A DNA stretch of 64,000 nt from Nitrospiria bacterium (lineage in GTDB: Bacteria; Nitrospirota; Nitrospiria; JACQBZ01), in contig DATKAN010000023.1 of assembly GCA_035498035.1 (NCBI GenBank), forward strand, positions 29,087 to 93,086. The letters are read 5' to 3'. Positions 24,120 to 32,714 of the stretch are shown here, one piece after another. Position 1 is the first letter of the stretch, and every line of letters starts with the position of its first letter. Made by a program: the position numbers and the translations under genes. The notes beneath the pieces are model-generated. The model was given only the letters and a program-made list of their open reading frames with translations. It was not told the DNA's origin and did not search any database.

Positions 24120-25968
24120 AACAGCGCTGTTTTTCCCGATCATAATGATTCTCGGTTTCAATGTCTCCCCGGTTCGGGCGGAAGGGCCCTCGGTCAATTT
24201 TGAAAAAAGGGCGGAGGTCCTGCAACAGGAGGCCTACTATCATTTCTTCCTGGGAGACTATCTCACCTCGGCCACCCGGTTGAAGTTGGTCGAGGAAACG
24301 GCCGGAAACAGCGAGAAGATTTTAAACGACACCCGTCTGCTGCTGGGGGGTCTTTACATCGCCTGGGGGATGTATCGTCCCGCGTCCCTCCTTTTCGACC
24401 GATGGGTCGGACAATTCCCGACGGGGAGCAGCCGGAGCCAGCTCCTCCTCCTGATCGAGCGGCTTCAATATCGCCGCGCACTCTATCAGTCGGCGATCGA
24501 CACCTTCGGATTGTTATCCCCGGTCGAAGGTTTTGAATCGACGGATCAGGCGCGTTACCTGGCCGGGATGAGTCATTACATCCGGGGCGATTTTCAGGAA
24601 GGGATCCGCGTCCTGGAAGCGATTCCTCCCTACAGCGGATACTCCCCCTTCGCCCGTCTGGCCGTCGCCCAGTCCTACGCCGGGCTGGAAGATTTCGAAA
24701 AATCGATCGCCCTTCTGAAAAGTCTGGGGGAACTCCCTCCCCGCGGGGACCCGGCGCTCCAGGCCTTTACCGAGAAGAGCCGTCTGATCCTGGGCTTTCT
24801 CCTGATGGAGCGGGGACGGTTTCAAGAGGCCCGGACGGCCTTCGCTTCCATTCCGAAATCCAGCCCGTTTTATCCCGATGTCCTTTTCGGAGAGGGGTGG
24901 GCGGATTTCAATGCGGGACGTTACTCGGAAGCCCTCCCGCCTTTTCAGGAACTGTTCCAAACCTTTCCGGATCATGCCTACGCCCTGGAGGGACTGATTC
25001 CCATCGGAGGGAGTTATCAGAAACTGGGGGCCTTCGCGAAGTCCCTTCAAAGCTACGGGGAGGCCCTCGACATTTACGGCCGGAAGGAGAAAGAAATCGG
25101 CGAGCTTCGAGGCTTGATACAGGACCGGGATCGACTCGCCGCATGGCTCGCCCCACCGGAGCATCCTCAAGAAGACCGCTTGATTCCTTTTCTGGATGAC
25201 GACCTGCTTCGGTTTCGGATCGGCCAGTATCGGGAGGTCTCCTCTCTGGTGGCCTATCTCGACCGGAAGGTGGCGGACATGGGAGTCTTTCAGATCATGG
25301 TCGATCACCGGGAAGAGGTCTTCCAGGGACACCTTCCCACTCTCCGACGGTTTCTGGACGACGATCCGGTCAAGGCGCTTCAAGAAAAGGGACGGCTCCT
25401 CCGGGCCCGGCTCGAACGGGCGATCCATCAGGAAGATGTGGAGGCCCTGGCCACCCGCCGGGAAAGGGAAGAATTCGACCAATTGACCGGGGCGCAAGCG
25501 GAGGGAAGGGAACTGCAGAGGGCGATCGGGAAGGCGAGAGGCGCCTCGCGGGATTTGGAGGCGTTGAAAAAAGATTTGGAGGCGGCCAACCGCCGGCTGG
25601 CTCTGGCTCGGGGGGAACTCCTCTGGAGGGTGATCACCGAGGCGCCCGGTAGAATCGACGACCTTCGGAGAAGCGCGGGAAAGCTCGAGGAAGGCCTGGA
25701 AACGCTGTCCGAACGGCGGGCCCGGTTGACGGCCTCGATCCCGTCCATGGAGGGGAATATCGAACGGTTTCGCCAGAGAATTCATGCGGCCCATCAAGCC
25801 CTCCTGGAGAAGGAAGATACGGCCCTTGATCTTCAAAGGAGACTGCTTCCCCCTTTGCAGGCCCTCTTGTTGCAGGCCCTCGACAAAAAGCGGGGTCGGA
25901 TCGAGCAACTGGCGGCCGTGGCGAAGCTGAACCAGATCCAGATCATGGATCTAAAGAGTCGGCCATGA
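24103..25968 (+). CDS. Large secreted TPR/coiled-coil protein
   Basis: A 621-residue periplasmic protein with a signal peptide (ALFFPIIMILGFNVSPVRA). Residues 40-330 are tetratricopeptide-like helical repeats (GMSHYIRGDFQEGIRVLEAI; AQSYAGLEDFEKSIALLKSL; FNAGRYSEALPPFQELFQTF). The C-terminal third is long charged coiled coil. It overlaps the gene before by 17 bases and the one after by four (ATGA). It probably scaffolds an envelope complex with the TPR lipoproteins that follow. Confidence 0.8.
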   Translation: MKRGIKTALFFPIIMILGFNVSPVRAEGPSVNFEKRAEVLQQEAYYHFFLGDYLTSATRLKLVEETAGNSEKILNDTRLLLGGLYIAWGMYRPASLLFDRWVGQFPTGSSRSQLLLLIERLQYRRALYQSAIDTFGLLSPVEGFESTDQARYLAGMSHYIRGDFQEGIRVLEAIPPYSGYSPFARLAVAQSYAGLEDFEKSIALLKSLGELPPRGDPALQAFTEKSRLILGFLLMERGRFQEARTAFASIPKSSPFYPDVLFGEGWADFNAGRYSEALPPFQELFQTFPDHAYALEGLIPIGGSYQKLGAFAKSLQSYGEALDIYGRKEKEIGELRGLIQDRDRLAAWLAPPEHPQEDRLIPFLDDDLLRFRIGQYREVSSLVAYLDRKVADMGVFQIMVDHREEVFQGHLPTLRRFLDDDPVKALQEKGRLLRARLERAIHQEDVEALATRREREEFDQLTGAQAEGRELQRAIGKARGASRDLEALKKDLEAANRRLALARGELLWRVITEAPGRIDDLRRSAGKLEEGLETLSERRARLTASIPSMEGNIERFRQRIHAAHQALLEKEDTALDLQRRLLPPLQALLLQALDKKRGRIEQLAAVAKLNQIQIMDLKSRP

Positions 25969-28772
25969 GGATCATCGCGATCGGATCCTGCCTTTTCCTG
26001 CTCGTCGGGTGCAGTCTCGGCAAAGACACGCGACGGGCCGAAGGACAGGCCTCATTGACCGTCCAGGAAATCGAGACGCTTCGGCAAGAGCCGGTGAACG
26101 CCCGGGAAGGATCGGTGGTGAAAGAGTACGAGGATTTCCTGAACCGCTACCATCCGGTCGATCCCGCCTTGAAAACACAGGCCCTGAAGCGCTTGGGCGA
26201 CCTTTATCTTGATGGCGCGAATCGGCGCTTCCTCAAGGCGATGGAGGCTTATGAGGCCCACCCCGACGGACCGCCGCCTTTGGTCGACGATACGAGGGCG
26301 ATCGAGACCTATGAAGAACTGCTTCGTTTCAGTCCGGATTACCGAGAGAACGATCAGGTCCTCTATGCGCTCGCTCGCGCCTACGCCGAAATGGGAGACC
26401 GGGAGAAGGCCGTGGCGGCCATCGAGCGACTCCGGAAGGATTATCCGGGGAGCCGCTACCGGCAGGAGGCCTCTTTCCGCTTGGGCGAGTATTATTTTGA
26501 TCAGCGCCGATATGGGGAAGCCGCGGCGGCCTATGAACAATCCCTGACCTTCAAGGACCCTTTTTTCGTCGACAAGGCGCAGTACAAACTCGGGTGGACG
26601 TATTTCAACATGAAAGAATACGAAAAAGCGATCGATCACTTCCTTCGGCTCGTGAATCAGAAGGTGACCTCGGAAGCCGATCTCTCCGCCGAGAAGGGTT
26701 CTTTGGTCTGGGAGGCCCTGACCTATGTGGCGACCTCGTTTCGGATGCTCGGGGGGGCCGTTCCGCTCTCGACGTATTTTCGCGGCAACGGGGCGCCCCT
26801 CTACGAAAAAGAACTCTACACGATGATCGGAAATCAGTATATGTCCGATGGGGATTTCTCCTCGGCCGCCGGGACCTACCGGATGTTTATCCGGGAACAT
26901 CCGCTCCATCCCATGGCCCCGATCTTCCTGTCCTACATCCTCGAAATCGACGAGAAACAAAAGGACCCGGAGGCCGCCGAGCAGGCGCGGATTCAATTGG
27001 TGACGGACTACGCCTCCAGAAGCCCCTGGTACCGGGCCAATGACGAAGCGGCCCGCGCCCGCTCTCGTCCTCTCGTGAAAGCCGCGCTTTATCGCCTGGC
27101 CCTCTCGGCCCATTCCCGCGCCCAGGCCGTGAAGGACGACGAGGACTACCGGAAGGCCGCGGGCTGGTATAGACAATTTCTGACCGAGTTTCCACAAGAG
27201 AAAGAAGCGCCGGATGTCCATCTGTTTCTGGCCGAGACACTTTTTACCTTGCAAGAGTTCTCCCAAGCCGGAGCGGAATATGTGGCCGCCGCCTACGGTG
27301 ACCCGAAAAACGGCGTCAATGAGAAGGCCGCCTATGACGCGGTCGTGGCGTATGAAAAAATGAAGAGCCGGGCGGGAGACGATCGGGTGATCGATCTTTC
27401 CAAGCGCTTTGCCGCCGCTTTTCCTCGGGATCCGAAAGCCCCCGCCTTGTTGTTAAAAGCGGGTGAGATTCTCTATGAGGAAGGTCGCTACGACGAGACG
27501 CTCGGTGTCCTGAAGGACTTTCCGGCCCGTTTTCCAGGAAACGAGGGAGCGACGACCGCGCTCAAACTTGTGGCGCACAGCTATACGAGGGAGGGGCGTT
27601 TCGAGGAGGCCCGACAGGGCTACCGTCAGACCCTGGCCTCCCTTCCCCCGTCGGATTTGAAGGGGCGTCGGGAGATCGCCGATCTGTTGGCCGCGTCCGT
27701 TTATAAACAAGGGGAAGACCGAAAGCGGAAAAACCGGTCGGAGGAGGCGGCCCGCCTCTTTGAAGACGTGGCCGACGAGGCCCCGCAGAGCGACCTGGCC
27801 CCGCGGGCCCTTTTCGAGGCCGCGGAGATCCGCGAGGGGATGAAGCAGCCCGAAAAGGCGATCGCCATTTATCGGAGGCTGGTCCTTCTCTCTCCGGATT
27901 CGACGCTTTCGGGCCAGGCGCTCGTCCAGGTCGGTTTATTGTATGAAAATGAGGAAAAATGGATCCAATCCGCGGACGCCTATGTCTCCGCCGCGGAGCG
28001 GATTCGGGACGAGAGTCTTGTCCCCCATCTTCTCTTCACGGCCGGTCTTTATTACGAGAAGGGCGCGCAGTGGGAGAGGTGCTACGAGTCCTTCTCGCGC
28101 TTCAGCGAGCGTTTTCCCCAAAACCCGGATGCGGCTGAAGCCTTGTTCAAGATGGCCCATGCCCGGCAGAATCAGAAAAAAAATCGGGAGTCGCTGAAAC
28201 TCTTTGAAAAGGTCGAACAACAATACCCCGCGACCCCGTTTGCGGCCGAGGCCCTCTTTCAGATCGGGGAGGAGGCCTTCAGGAATTTTAAGACCATCCG
28301 CTTGGAGAAGCCTTTGAACAAAACCCTGAAAAAGAAGGCCAAGGCCATGGAAAAGGCGGTCGACCTTTACAGAAAGGCCATCGAAACCCGGTATGCCGAT
28401 GTGGTCACGGCCTCTTCTTACCGTTTGGGAGAGATTTTTGAGAATTTTAAATCATCCCTGCTGGAAGCGGAACTCCCTCGTAACCTGAATAAGGAAGAGC
28501 AGGAAGAATACCGTTTCCAACTCGAGGAGAAGGCCTTTCCCTTTGAGCAAAAGGCGGTTGAAGCCTATTTCAGCAACGTGCGAAGGATCCAAGACCAGAA
28601 CAGCCCTTATAACGATTGGATCAAAAAAAGTTACGAGCGTCTGGCCGAGCTGAGGCCCGCCCTGTATCGCAGACCGGAAAGGACGGAGCGGGTTGTCACC
28701 GATATCGGTCAAGGTCATTTATCGACCCAAGCGACGCAAGACCCCCCGGCAAAAATGGTGCAGGCGCGATGA
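25965..28772 (+). CDS. Large TPR lipoprotein
   Basis: The 935-residue product has a lipoprotein signal (IIAIGSCLFLLVGC) and almost continuous tetratricopeptide repeats, for example RAYAEMGDREKAVAAIERL, FRLGEYYFDQRRYGEAAAAY and LGWTYFNMKEYEKAIDHFL. It is likely anchored to the outer membrane and binds several partners. ATGA overlaps link it to the genes on both sides. Large TPR proteins next to AgmX-type transducers are known from gliding and adhesion clusters of myxobacteria; a similar machine is an inference. Confidence 0.85.
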   Translation: MRIIAIGSCLFLLVGCSLGKDTRRAEGQASLTVQEIETLRQEPVNAREGSVVKEYEDFLNRYHPVDPALKTQALKRLGDLYLDGANRRFLKAMEAYEAHPDGPPPLVDDTRAIETYEELLRFSPDYRENDQVLYALARAYAEMGDREKAVAAIERLRKDYPGSRYRQEASFRLGEYYFDQRRYGEAAAAYEQSLTFKDPFFVDKAQYKLGWTYFNMKEYEKAIDHFLRLVNQKVTSEADLSAEKGSLVWEALTYVATSFRMLGGAVPLSTYFRGNGAPLYEKELYTMIGNQYMSDGDFSSAAGTYRMFIREHPLHPMAPIFLSYILEIDEKQKDPEAAEQARIQLVTDYASRSPWYRANDEAARARSRPLVKAALYRLALSAHSRAQAVKDDEDYRKAAGWYRQFLTEFPQEKEAPDVHLFLAETLFTLQEFSQAGAEYVAAAYGDPKNGVNEKAAYDAVVAYEKMKSRAGDDRVIDLSKRFAAAFPRDPKAPALLLKAGEILYEEGRYDETLGVLKDFPARFPGNEGATTALKLVAHSYTREGRFEEARQGYRQTLASLPPSDLKGRREIADLLAASVYKQGEDRKRKNRSEEAARLFEDVADEAPQSDLAPRALFEAAEIREGMKQPEKAIAIYRRLVLLSPDSTLSGQALVQVGLLYENEEKWIQSADAYVSAAERIRDESLVPHLLFTAGLYYEKGAQWERCYESFSRFSERFPQNPDAAEALFKMAHARQNQKKNRESLKLFEKVEQQYPATPFAAEALFQIGEEAFRNFKTIRLEKPLNKTLKKKAKAMEKAVDLYRKAIETRYADVVTASSYRLGEIFENFKSSLLEAELPRNLNKEEQEEYRFQLEEKAFPFEQKAVEAYFSNVRRIQDQNSPYNDWIKKSYERLAELRPALYRRPERTERVVTDIGQGHLSTQATQDPPAKMVQAR

Positions 28773-29413
28773 TGAAACGCGTGGATTGGATGACCGGGAT
28801 TCTATTCCTTGTGCTTGGGATGACGTCGGCCGGGTGTATCCGGACCTCCCCGGTATCCCCCGTCCCGGCCGTTTCATCGCAACCCGTTCCGGAATTCCGG
28901 AACGATTTGTCGCGTCCTCCGGAACCGGACGGGTCCCTGCTCCAGTTCAAGCAGGGGGTGCGGTTCCTCGAGAACGGGAAGAACGAGGAGGCGCGACTTT
29001 TGTTTGAAAGACTTCGGGACAGCTATCCAAAGACGGGAATTCTTTATGTGAACCTGGGGGTGACCTACAAGCGACTCGGACTCCTCTCGGAGGCGATCGC
29101 CTCTTATCAACGGGCCCTTGAGATCGATCGAAGCGACGCGGAGGTTTATTACAATTTGGCCATTGCCCTGCGTGAGGAGGGGGAGTTTCGAAAGGCCGAG
29201 GCGGCCTACAAAACCGCCCTGATTATTTCTCCGGATTTTACGGATGCCCATTACAATCTGGCCGTCCTTTACGACCTCTACCTCAACGACCCGGGCGAGG
29301 CCATCCGCCATTATCAACGGTTTTTGGAGCTGGGGGGAGGGGATTCGAAAGAAATCCAGATCTGGATCTCGGCCCTTCAGAAAAGGATCGACGAGTCAAG
29401 GAGGGCCCCATGA
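28769..29413 (+). CDS. TPR lipoprotein
   Basis: The 214-residue protein starts at ATG 28769 (ATGA overlap; a second ATG follows at 28772). The signal ends in LGMTSAGC. Three or four canonical TPR units follow (LYVNLGVTYKRLGLLSEAIA, VYYNLAIALREEGEFRKAEA, AHYNLAVLYDLYLNDPGEAI). It is probably an outer-membrane-associated adaptor in the same complex as the two larger helical-repeat proteins. Confidence 0.85.
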   Translation: MMKRVDWMTGILFLVLGMTSAGCIRTSPVSPVPAVSSQPVPEFRNDLSRPPEPDGSLLQFKQGVRFLENGKNEEARLLFERLRDSYPKTGILYVNLGVTYKRLGLLSEAIASYQRALEIDRSDAEVYYNLAIALREEGEFRKAEAAYKTALIISPDFTDAHYNLAVLYDLYLNDPGEAIRHYQRFLELGGGDSKEIQIWISALQKRIDESRRAP

Positions 29414-29766
29414 AGCCCTTCCTGATAGGGGCGATCGGATTCCTTATCGGAATTATTCTGTCCGGGGGGACGGGGCTTTCGGCCGACCTCCCCTCCAAGG
29501 AGGGCCCGGGGGCCGAAAAAAGGACCCAGGAACAACCCCAACGGGAAGGATCAACAAACACCGAACGGTTGTTGATGGAGGGGACCGAGATCCAGGGGAC
29601 GCTTGAGAAACCCCATGTGGTCTATGTTATCCCTTGGAAAGTACTTCCCCCTGCGACAGAAGAAGGGGTGCCTCTTCGGAGGAGCTTTACGAACGAAATC
29701 CTCGAACCAGTGGATCGGGACCAGTTTGAGCATCGGTGGGGCAGCCGCTCCCGCCGACTCCAATGA
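29410..29766 (+). CDS. Small secreted protein of the TPR/AgmX cluster
   Basis: The 118-residue product has a signal or anchor segment (FLIGAIGFLIGIILSGGTG), a Gln/Glu-rich linker and a conserved-looking C-terminal part with TEIQGTLEKPHVVYVIPW and LEPVDRDQFE. No domain recognised. ATGA overlaps on both sides tie it to the TPR lipoprotein and the AgmX-like gene. Confidence 0.65.
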   Translation: MKPFLIGAIGFLIGIILSGGTGLSADLPSKEGPGAEKRTQEQPQREGSTNTERLLMEGTEIQGTLEKPHVVYVIPWKVLPPATEEGVPLRRSFTNEILEPVDRDQFEHRWGSRSRRLQ

Positions 29767-30737
29767 GGACGCATCAACCTATGTCTTATTATCAAGACCA
29801 GAATGAGGCGCGTTTCAGAAAAATCCTTTTGCGTTGCATCGCCTTTTATTTTTCTTTCGCGGCGGCCATGACGCTCCTCCCCATCCCTCATTTAGAAAAG
29901 CCTGATTATAAGAACCTTCCAAATCGGGTGGCCAAGCTGATTCTGAAGAATCCGGCCCCGATACCGCCCCCGATCGTCCCGGAGGCGGCCAAACCGAATA
30001 AAGAACCGGCGAAACCCAAATCGGGGAACACCCCGCCTGAAAATTCAAAGAAGCCCGCTCCGAAGAAACGGGAAATTGTAATGAGAAGCGGTCTACTGGG
30101 TTCTTTGAATGATGGGGCTGCCGGGAGGCAATTGAGCGCGATGATCGGAGATAAGAAATTGGACCAAGCGCTCTCGTCCGTTGATCTCATCACCTCCCCC
30201 GCGTCACAAAGGGGTCGGCCTTCCATCAAGAATGCTTTGCCCGCGAAAACGAAGCTCGCGGATCAGAAGATCGCCGGTATCGGCCGGCTCCGGAAAGGGG
30301 AGCAGGTCACGCTTGAAAAAGGGGACGAGGTTGAGCTGGCCCCGTTCCAAGGGAGTTCCCCGGGGGACGGATCGGGCCATCGTGGAGAAAGGCTCGGGAA
30401 CGGGATAAGCGTCCGTTTCAAGGGCGGCGGCTCCGGATCCGGAAATGCCTCCATTAACTACGACGCCATTTCGCGAGTTGTCGAGCAGTATAAGGGCGGC
30501 CTCATTTATCTCTATAACAAAGAGCTCCAGAGTAATCCCACACTGAAGGGAACGATCACGGTCGAATTTTCAATCGACGGAAGCGGAAGAGTCGTTGAGG
30601 CCCGTGTTGTAAGCAGCACGATGGATTATGCGCCGCTGGAAAAAGCTCTGGCCGGCCGGATCAAGATGTGGAAGTTCCCCCACCTCTATGACGGTATTGT
30701 TGTTGTGACCTATCCCTTCGTTTTCTTTCCGGTGTAA
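29763..30737 (+). CDS. TonB-like energy transducer with AgmX/PglI C-terminal domain
   Basis: The roughly 324-residue protein has one membrane helix near the N-terminus (ILLRCIAFYFSFAAAMTLLP), a Pro/Lys-rich periplasmic stretch (NPAPIPPPIVPEAAKPNKEP) and a C-terminal AgmX/PglI domain (VEFSIDGSGRVVEARVVSST, WKFP, VTYPFVFFPV). TonB-like proteins transmit proton-motive force to the outer membrane. No ExbB/ExbD genes are in the window, so the motor would be encoded elsewhere. It is the last gene of the operon; a strong hairpin terminator follows about 225 bases later. Confidence 0.85.
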   Translation: MRTHQPMSYYQDQNEARFRKILLRCIAFYFSFAAAMTLLPIPHLEKPDYKNLPNRVAKLILKNPAPIPPPIVPEAAKPNKEPAKPKSGNTPPENSKKPAPKKREIVMRSGLLGSLNDGAAGRQLSAMIGDKKLDQALSSVDLITSPASQRGRPSIKNALPAKTKLADQKIAGIGRLRKGEQVTLEKGDEVELAPFQGSSPGDGSGHRGERLGNGISVRFKGGGSGSGNASINYDAISRVVEQYKGGLIYLYNKELQSNPTLKGTITVEFSIDGSGRVVEARVVSSTMDYAPLEKALAGRIKMWKFPHLYDGIVVVTYPFVFFPV

Positions 30738-30869
30738 AAAGTCTTGGTTCTTCGCCCCATTGAGGGGGTCCAGTACCGCACGTTTTTTTCTGAAAAATTG
30801 GGTGTCTGAAAGGAGTTTTCCGGAGGGAAAAATATATTTAATGTTATTTGTTTCCAACAAGTTAAGTTC

Positions 30870-30943
30870 TTGACAATCTATAATTCCATGATAATTTTAA
30901 GATAGAGATCCGGCAGGATCTCTCACGCGTAGACCCCGCGTGA
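30870..30943 (+). ncRNA. Structured leader or small RNA candidate (tentative)
   Basis: TTGACA at 30870-30875 and AT-rich -10-like boxes (for example TAATTT 30892-30897) precede two perfect hairpins: GAGATCC/GGATCTC (30905-30922) and TCACGCG/CGCGTGA (30923-30943). The very strong terminator at 30962-30997 follows. This could be a short non-coding RNA or simply the 3' end of the upstream operon. Confidence 0.3.
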
Positions 30944-30961
30944 CCCTTGCGTGCCCAACGT

Positions 30962-31005
30962 AAAGGCCCGGGTTCTCTTCGGAGATCCCGGGCCTTTCGT
31001 TTTGT
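30962..31005 (+). terminator. Strong intrinsic terminator with UUCG loop
   Basis: AAAGGCCCGGG pairs with CCCGGGCCTTT, and inside it TCTC/GAGA closes a TTCG tetraloop. A T-rich stretch (CGTTTTGTTT) follows on the + strand. It ends either the envelope operon or a short RNA before the pfpI promoter. Confidence 0.9.
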
Positions 31006-31035
31006 TTGACATCCCAGCCCGCAGGTCCATACAAT
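31006..31035 (+). promoter_or_regulatory. Promoter of pfpI leader
   Basis: TTGACA (31006-31011) and TACAAT (31030-31035) with an 18-base spacer. The start point would be near 31042. Confidence 0.75.
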
Positions 31036-31041
31036 AGCACC

Positions 31042-31159
31042 GTTGAACCCGTGCGGCGAGTGCAATCCCCTCCTGTGCGGGAGGGATCAGCGTGCGAATG
31101 AAAAACAGGGGTTTCTCGATCCGGATCGGAGAATCCCCGGTTGGAAGGCCGGGGTTTTT
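31042..31159 (+). promoter_or_regulatory. Structured 5' leader with attenuator ahead of pfpI (possible riboswitch)
   Basis: The 118-base stretch holds a hairpin (ATCCCCTCC/GGGAGGGAT, near 31064-31087), a second long hairpin GGGGTTTCTC/GAGAATCCCC (31108-31138) and a terminator CCCCGG/CCGGGG plus five Ts (31135-31159). The CCCC at 31135-31138 is needed by both of the last two, so they exclude each other, as in an antiterminator/terminator switch. I cannot match the 5' part to a riboswitch class I know. Ligand or factor unknown. Confidence 0.6.
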
Positions 31160-31172
31160 CAAGGAGGGTATT

Positions 31173-31724
31173 ATGAAAAGGGTGTTGGTCCCATTGGCGC
31201 CGGGTTTTGAGGAAATAGAGGCCGTGACCGTGATCGACATACTTCGCCGGGCCGGTATTGATGTGACGGTTGCCGGAACGGTCGAGGGTGAAATTGAAGG
31301 CCGAAACAAGATCAAGGTGGCGGCGGATGTCTTGCTCGATTCCGTCACCGCGAAATTGTTCGACATGATCGTTCTTCCGGGAGGCGCGGCCGGTGCAGAG
31401 CACCTGAAGGAGAATCCAAAGGTCAGGCAAATTCTTCAAGACATGGAGAGCCGTGGGAGTTACATCACGGCCATTTGTGCGGCCCCCCTGGTCCTATCGG
31501 CCGTCGGAATTGTTGACGGGAAAAACATCACCAGCCATCCGTCGGTTCAAAAGGACCTTTCGGAGGTGAAATACAGCGAGGATCGTGTCGTTGTAGACGG
31601 TCATATCATCACCAGCCGCGCCCCGGGCACCGCCATGGAATTTGCCATGAAACTGGTCGAGATCTTGGGAGGCCGTTCCAAAATGGAGGAGGTCAACCGG
31701 GGGGTACTCGCTCGTCTGTCATAG
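31173..31724 (+). CDS. DJ-1/PfpI family protein
   Basis: The 183-residue protein is a DJ-1/ThiJ-type alpha/beta protein: MKRVLVPLAPGFEEIEAVTV at the start, LPGGAAGAEHL, and the reactive Cys in ITAICAAPLVLS (near residue 106), matching Cys106 of human DJ-1. Relatives act as glyoxalase III, deglycase or chaperone. AAGGAGGG precedes the ATG. The leader before it contains a terminator, so expression is probably controlled by attenuation. Confidence 0.93.
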   Translation: MKRVLVPLAPGFEEIEAVTVIDILRRAGIDVTVAGTVEGEIEGRNKIKVAADVLLDSVTAKLFDMIVLPGGAAGAEHLKENPKVRQILQDMESRGSYITAICAAPLVLSAVGIVDGKNITSHPSVQKDLSEVKYSEDRVVVDGHIITSRAPGTAMEFAMKLVEILGGRSKMEEVNRGVLARLS

Positions 31725-31800
31725 GGGCCCTCGTCGCCCCCTCCATCCGCCTGAGGCGGAATGGGGCCTCTCCCTTTCGCTCACGTGGCTCGTTAGAAGG
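31724..31800. repeat. Dispersed intergenic repeat, copy A
   Basis: It begins at the pfpI stop with GGGGCCCTCGTCGCCCCCTCCA and runs to the HAD gene. The core GGGG-N6-TCGCCCCCTCC is shared with copies B, C and D (39838-39921, 41596-41722, 61541-61660); B also matches through TGAGG and the CTCTCCCT segment. Confidence 0.65.
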
Positions 31801-31816
31801 ACCAAGGACTTTACTC

Positions 31817-32551
31817 ATGGGTGTCACCAAAATGTCCGGTTCCATATATGCCAGGGCGATTTTTTTTGATGCGGTCGGAACGCTATTCCATGTGCGGGGA
31901 GGGGTGGGACAGGTCTATTGGGAAATTGCAAGGCCTTATGGGGTGCGAACCACACCCGAGGCGATCGAGCAAGCCTTTCACGAAATTTTTCCCAAAGCAC
32001 CGCCGCTGGTCTTTTCAAGGCTTCAGGCGGGTCTTCTGAGGCGATCGGAAAAAAAATGGTGGTACGCCGTCGTTCTCGAGGTCTTCCGAAGAGTCGGAAT
32101 GATCCGGAACTTCGATCAGTATTTCGAGGAGGTATTCCGAGCCTTTGCCGGGATTCGGGGATGGGAACTCTATCCGGAGACCCGCGACGCGCTTCACGAT
32201 CTGAAGAAGGCCGGATTCGTGCTGGGCGTTATCTCAAACTTCGATTCGCGAATCCTGACGGTCTGTACGGATTTGGAGATCTTCGAGTATTTGGACTCGA
32301 TTCAGATTTCGAGTCGGGAGGGCGCGGCTAAACCGGATCCCCAGATCTTTCTGAAGGCCTTGCAACATCATAACCTCCAACCCCGTGAAGCGGTGCACGT
32401 CGGCGACAGTCTGAAAGACGATGTCAAGGGTGCGGCCGCCGCCGGACTTATTCCGATCTATCTCAATCGAAGCCACCATCCAGAGGCGCCGGAGGGTGTG
32501 CTCTCGATCGAAACCTTGACCGAAATTCTTTCATCCGTCAAACCGCTATAG
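31817..32551 (+). CDS. HAD-superfamily hydrolase (subfamily IA, DREG-2/HDHD3-like)
   Basis: A 244-residue HAD phosphatase. Motif I reads FFDAVGTLF, where the second Asp of DxDxT is Val, a pattern usual in the DREG-2-like branch; motif II is ISNFDSR, motif III Lys is in GAAKPDPQIF and motif IV in HVGDSLKDDVKGA. The lost Asp of motif I normally acts as general acid, so phosphatase activity may be weak. ATG 31832 is an alternative start. Substrate unknown. Confidence 0.88.
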   Translation: MGVTKMSGSIYARAIFFDAVGTLFHVRGGVGQVYWEIARPYGVRTTPEAIEQAFHEIFPKAPPLVFSRLQAGLLRRSEKKWWYAVVLEVFRRVGMIRNFDQYFEEVFRAFAGIRGWELYPETRDALHDLKKAGFVLGVISNFDSRILTVCTDLEIFEYLDSIQISSREGAAKPDPQIFLKALQHHNLQPREAVHVGDSLKDDVKGAAAAGLIPIYLNRSHHPEAPEGVLSIETLTEILSSVKPL

Positions 32552-32677
32552 CTTCATATTTTATCAAATCCACAGGTTTCTGTGCAAAAATTTATTTTTA
32601 ATTAATTATATAAAACAATTTGTTATGAGACAATATTGGAAAATTTGCACATATTATAAACAAAATGTGCTTTTTTC

Positions 32678-32706
32678 TTGACTTTTATTCCACGCCGTAT
32701 TATAAA
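32678..32706 (+). promoter_or_regulatory. Promoter of the MerR gene, leaderless type
   Basis: TTGACT (32678-32683) and TATAAA (32701-32706), 17 bases apart. Only eight bases separate the -10 box from the ATG, so the RNA should start at or next to the start codon. Upstream, GCACAT (32646-32652 region) and ATGTGC form an inverted repeat that could be an operator. Confidence 0.7.
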
Positions 32707-32714
32707 CAGAGCGG

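Noticed and set aside
31042..31159. Known riboswitch class before pfpI
   Set aside because: I compared the leader with the cores I remember for TPP, FMN, SAM, cobalamin, glycine, fluoride, guanidine, purine, preQ1, manganese and c-di-GMP. None fits, so I kept it as an unassigned attenuator.
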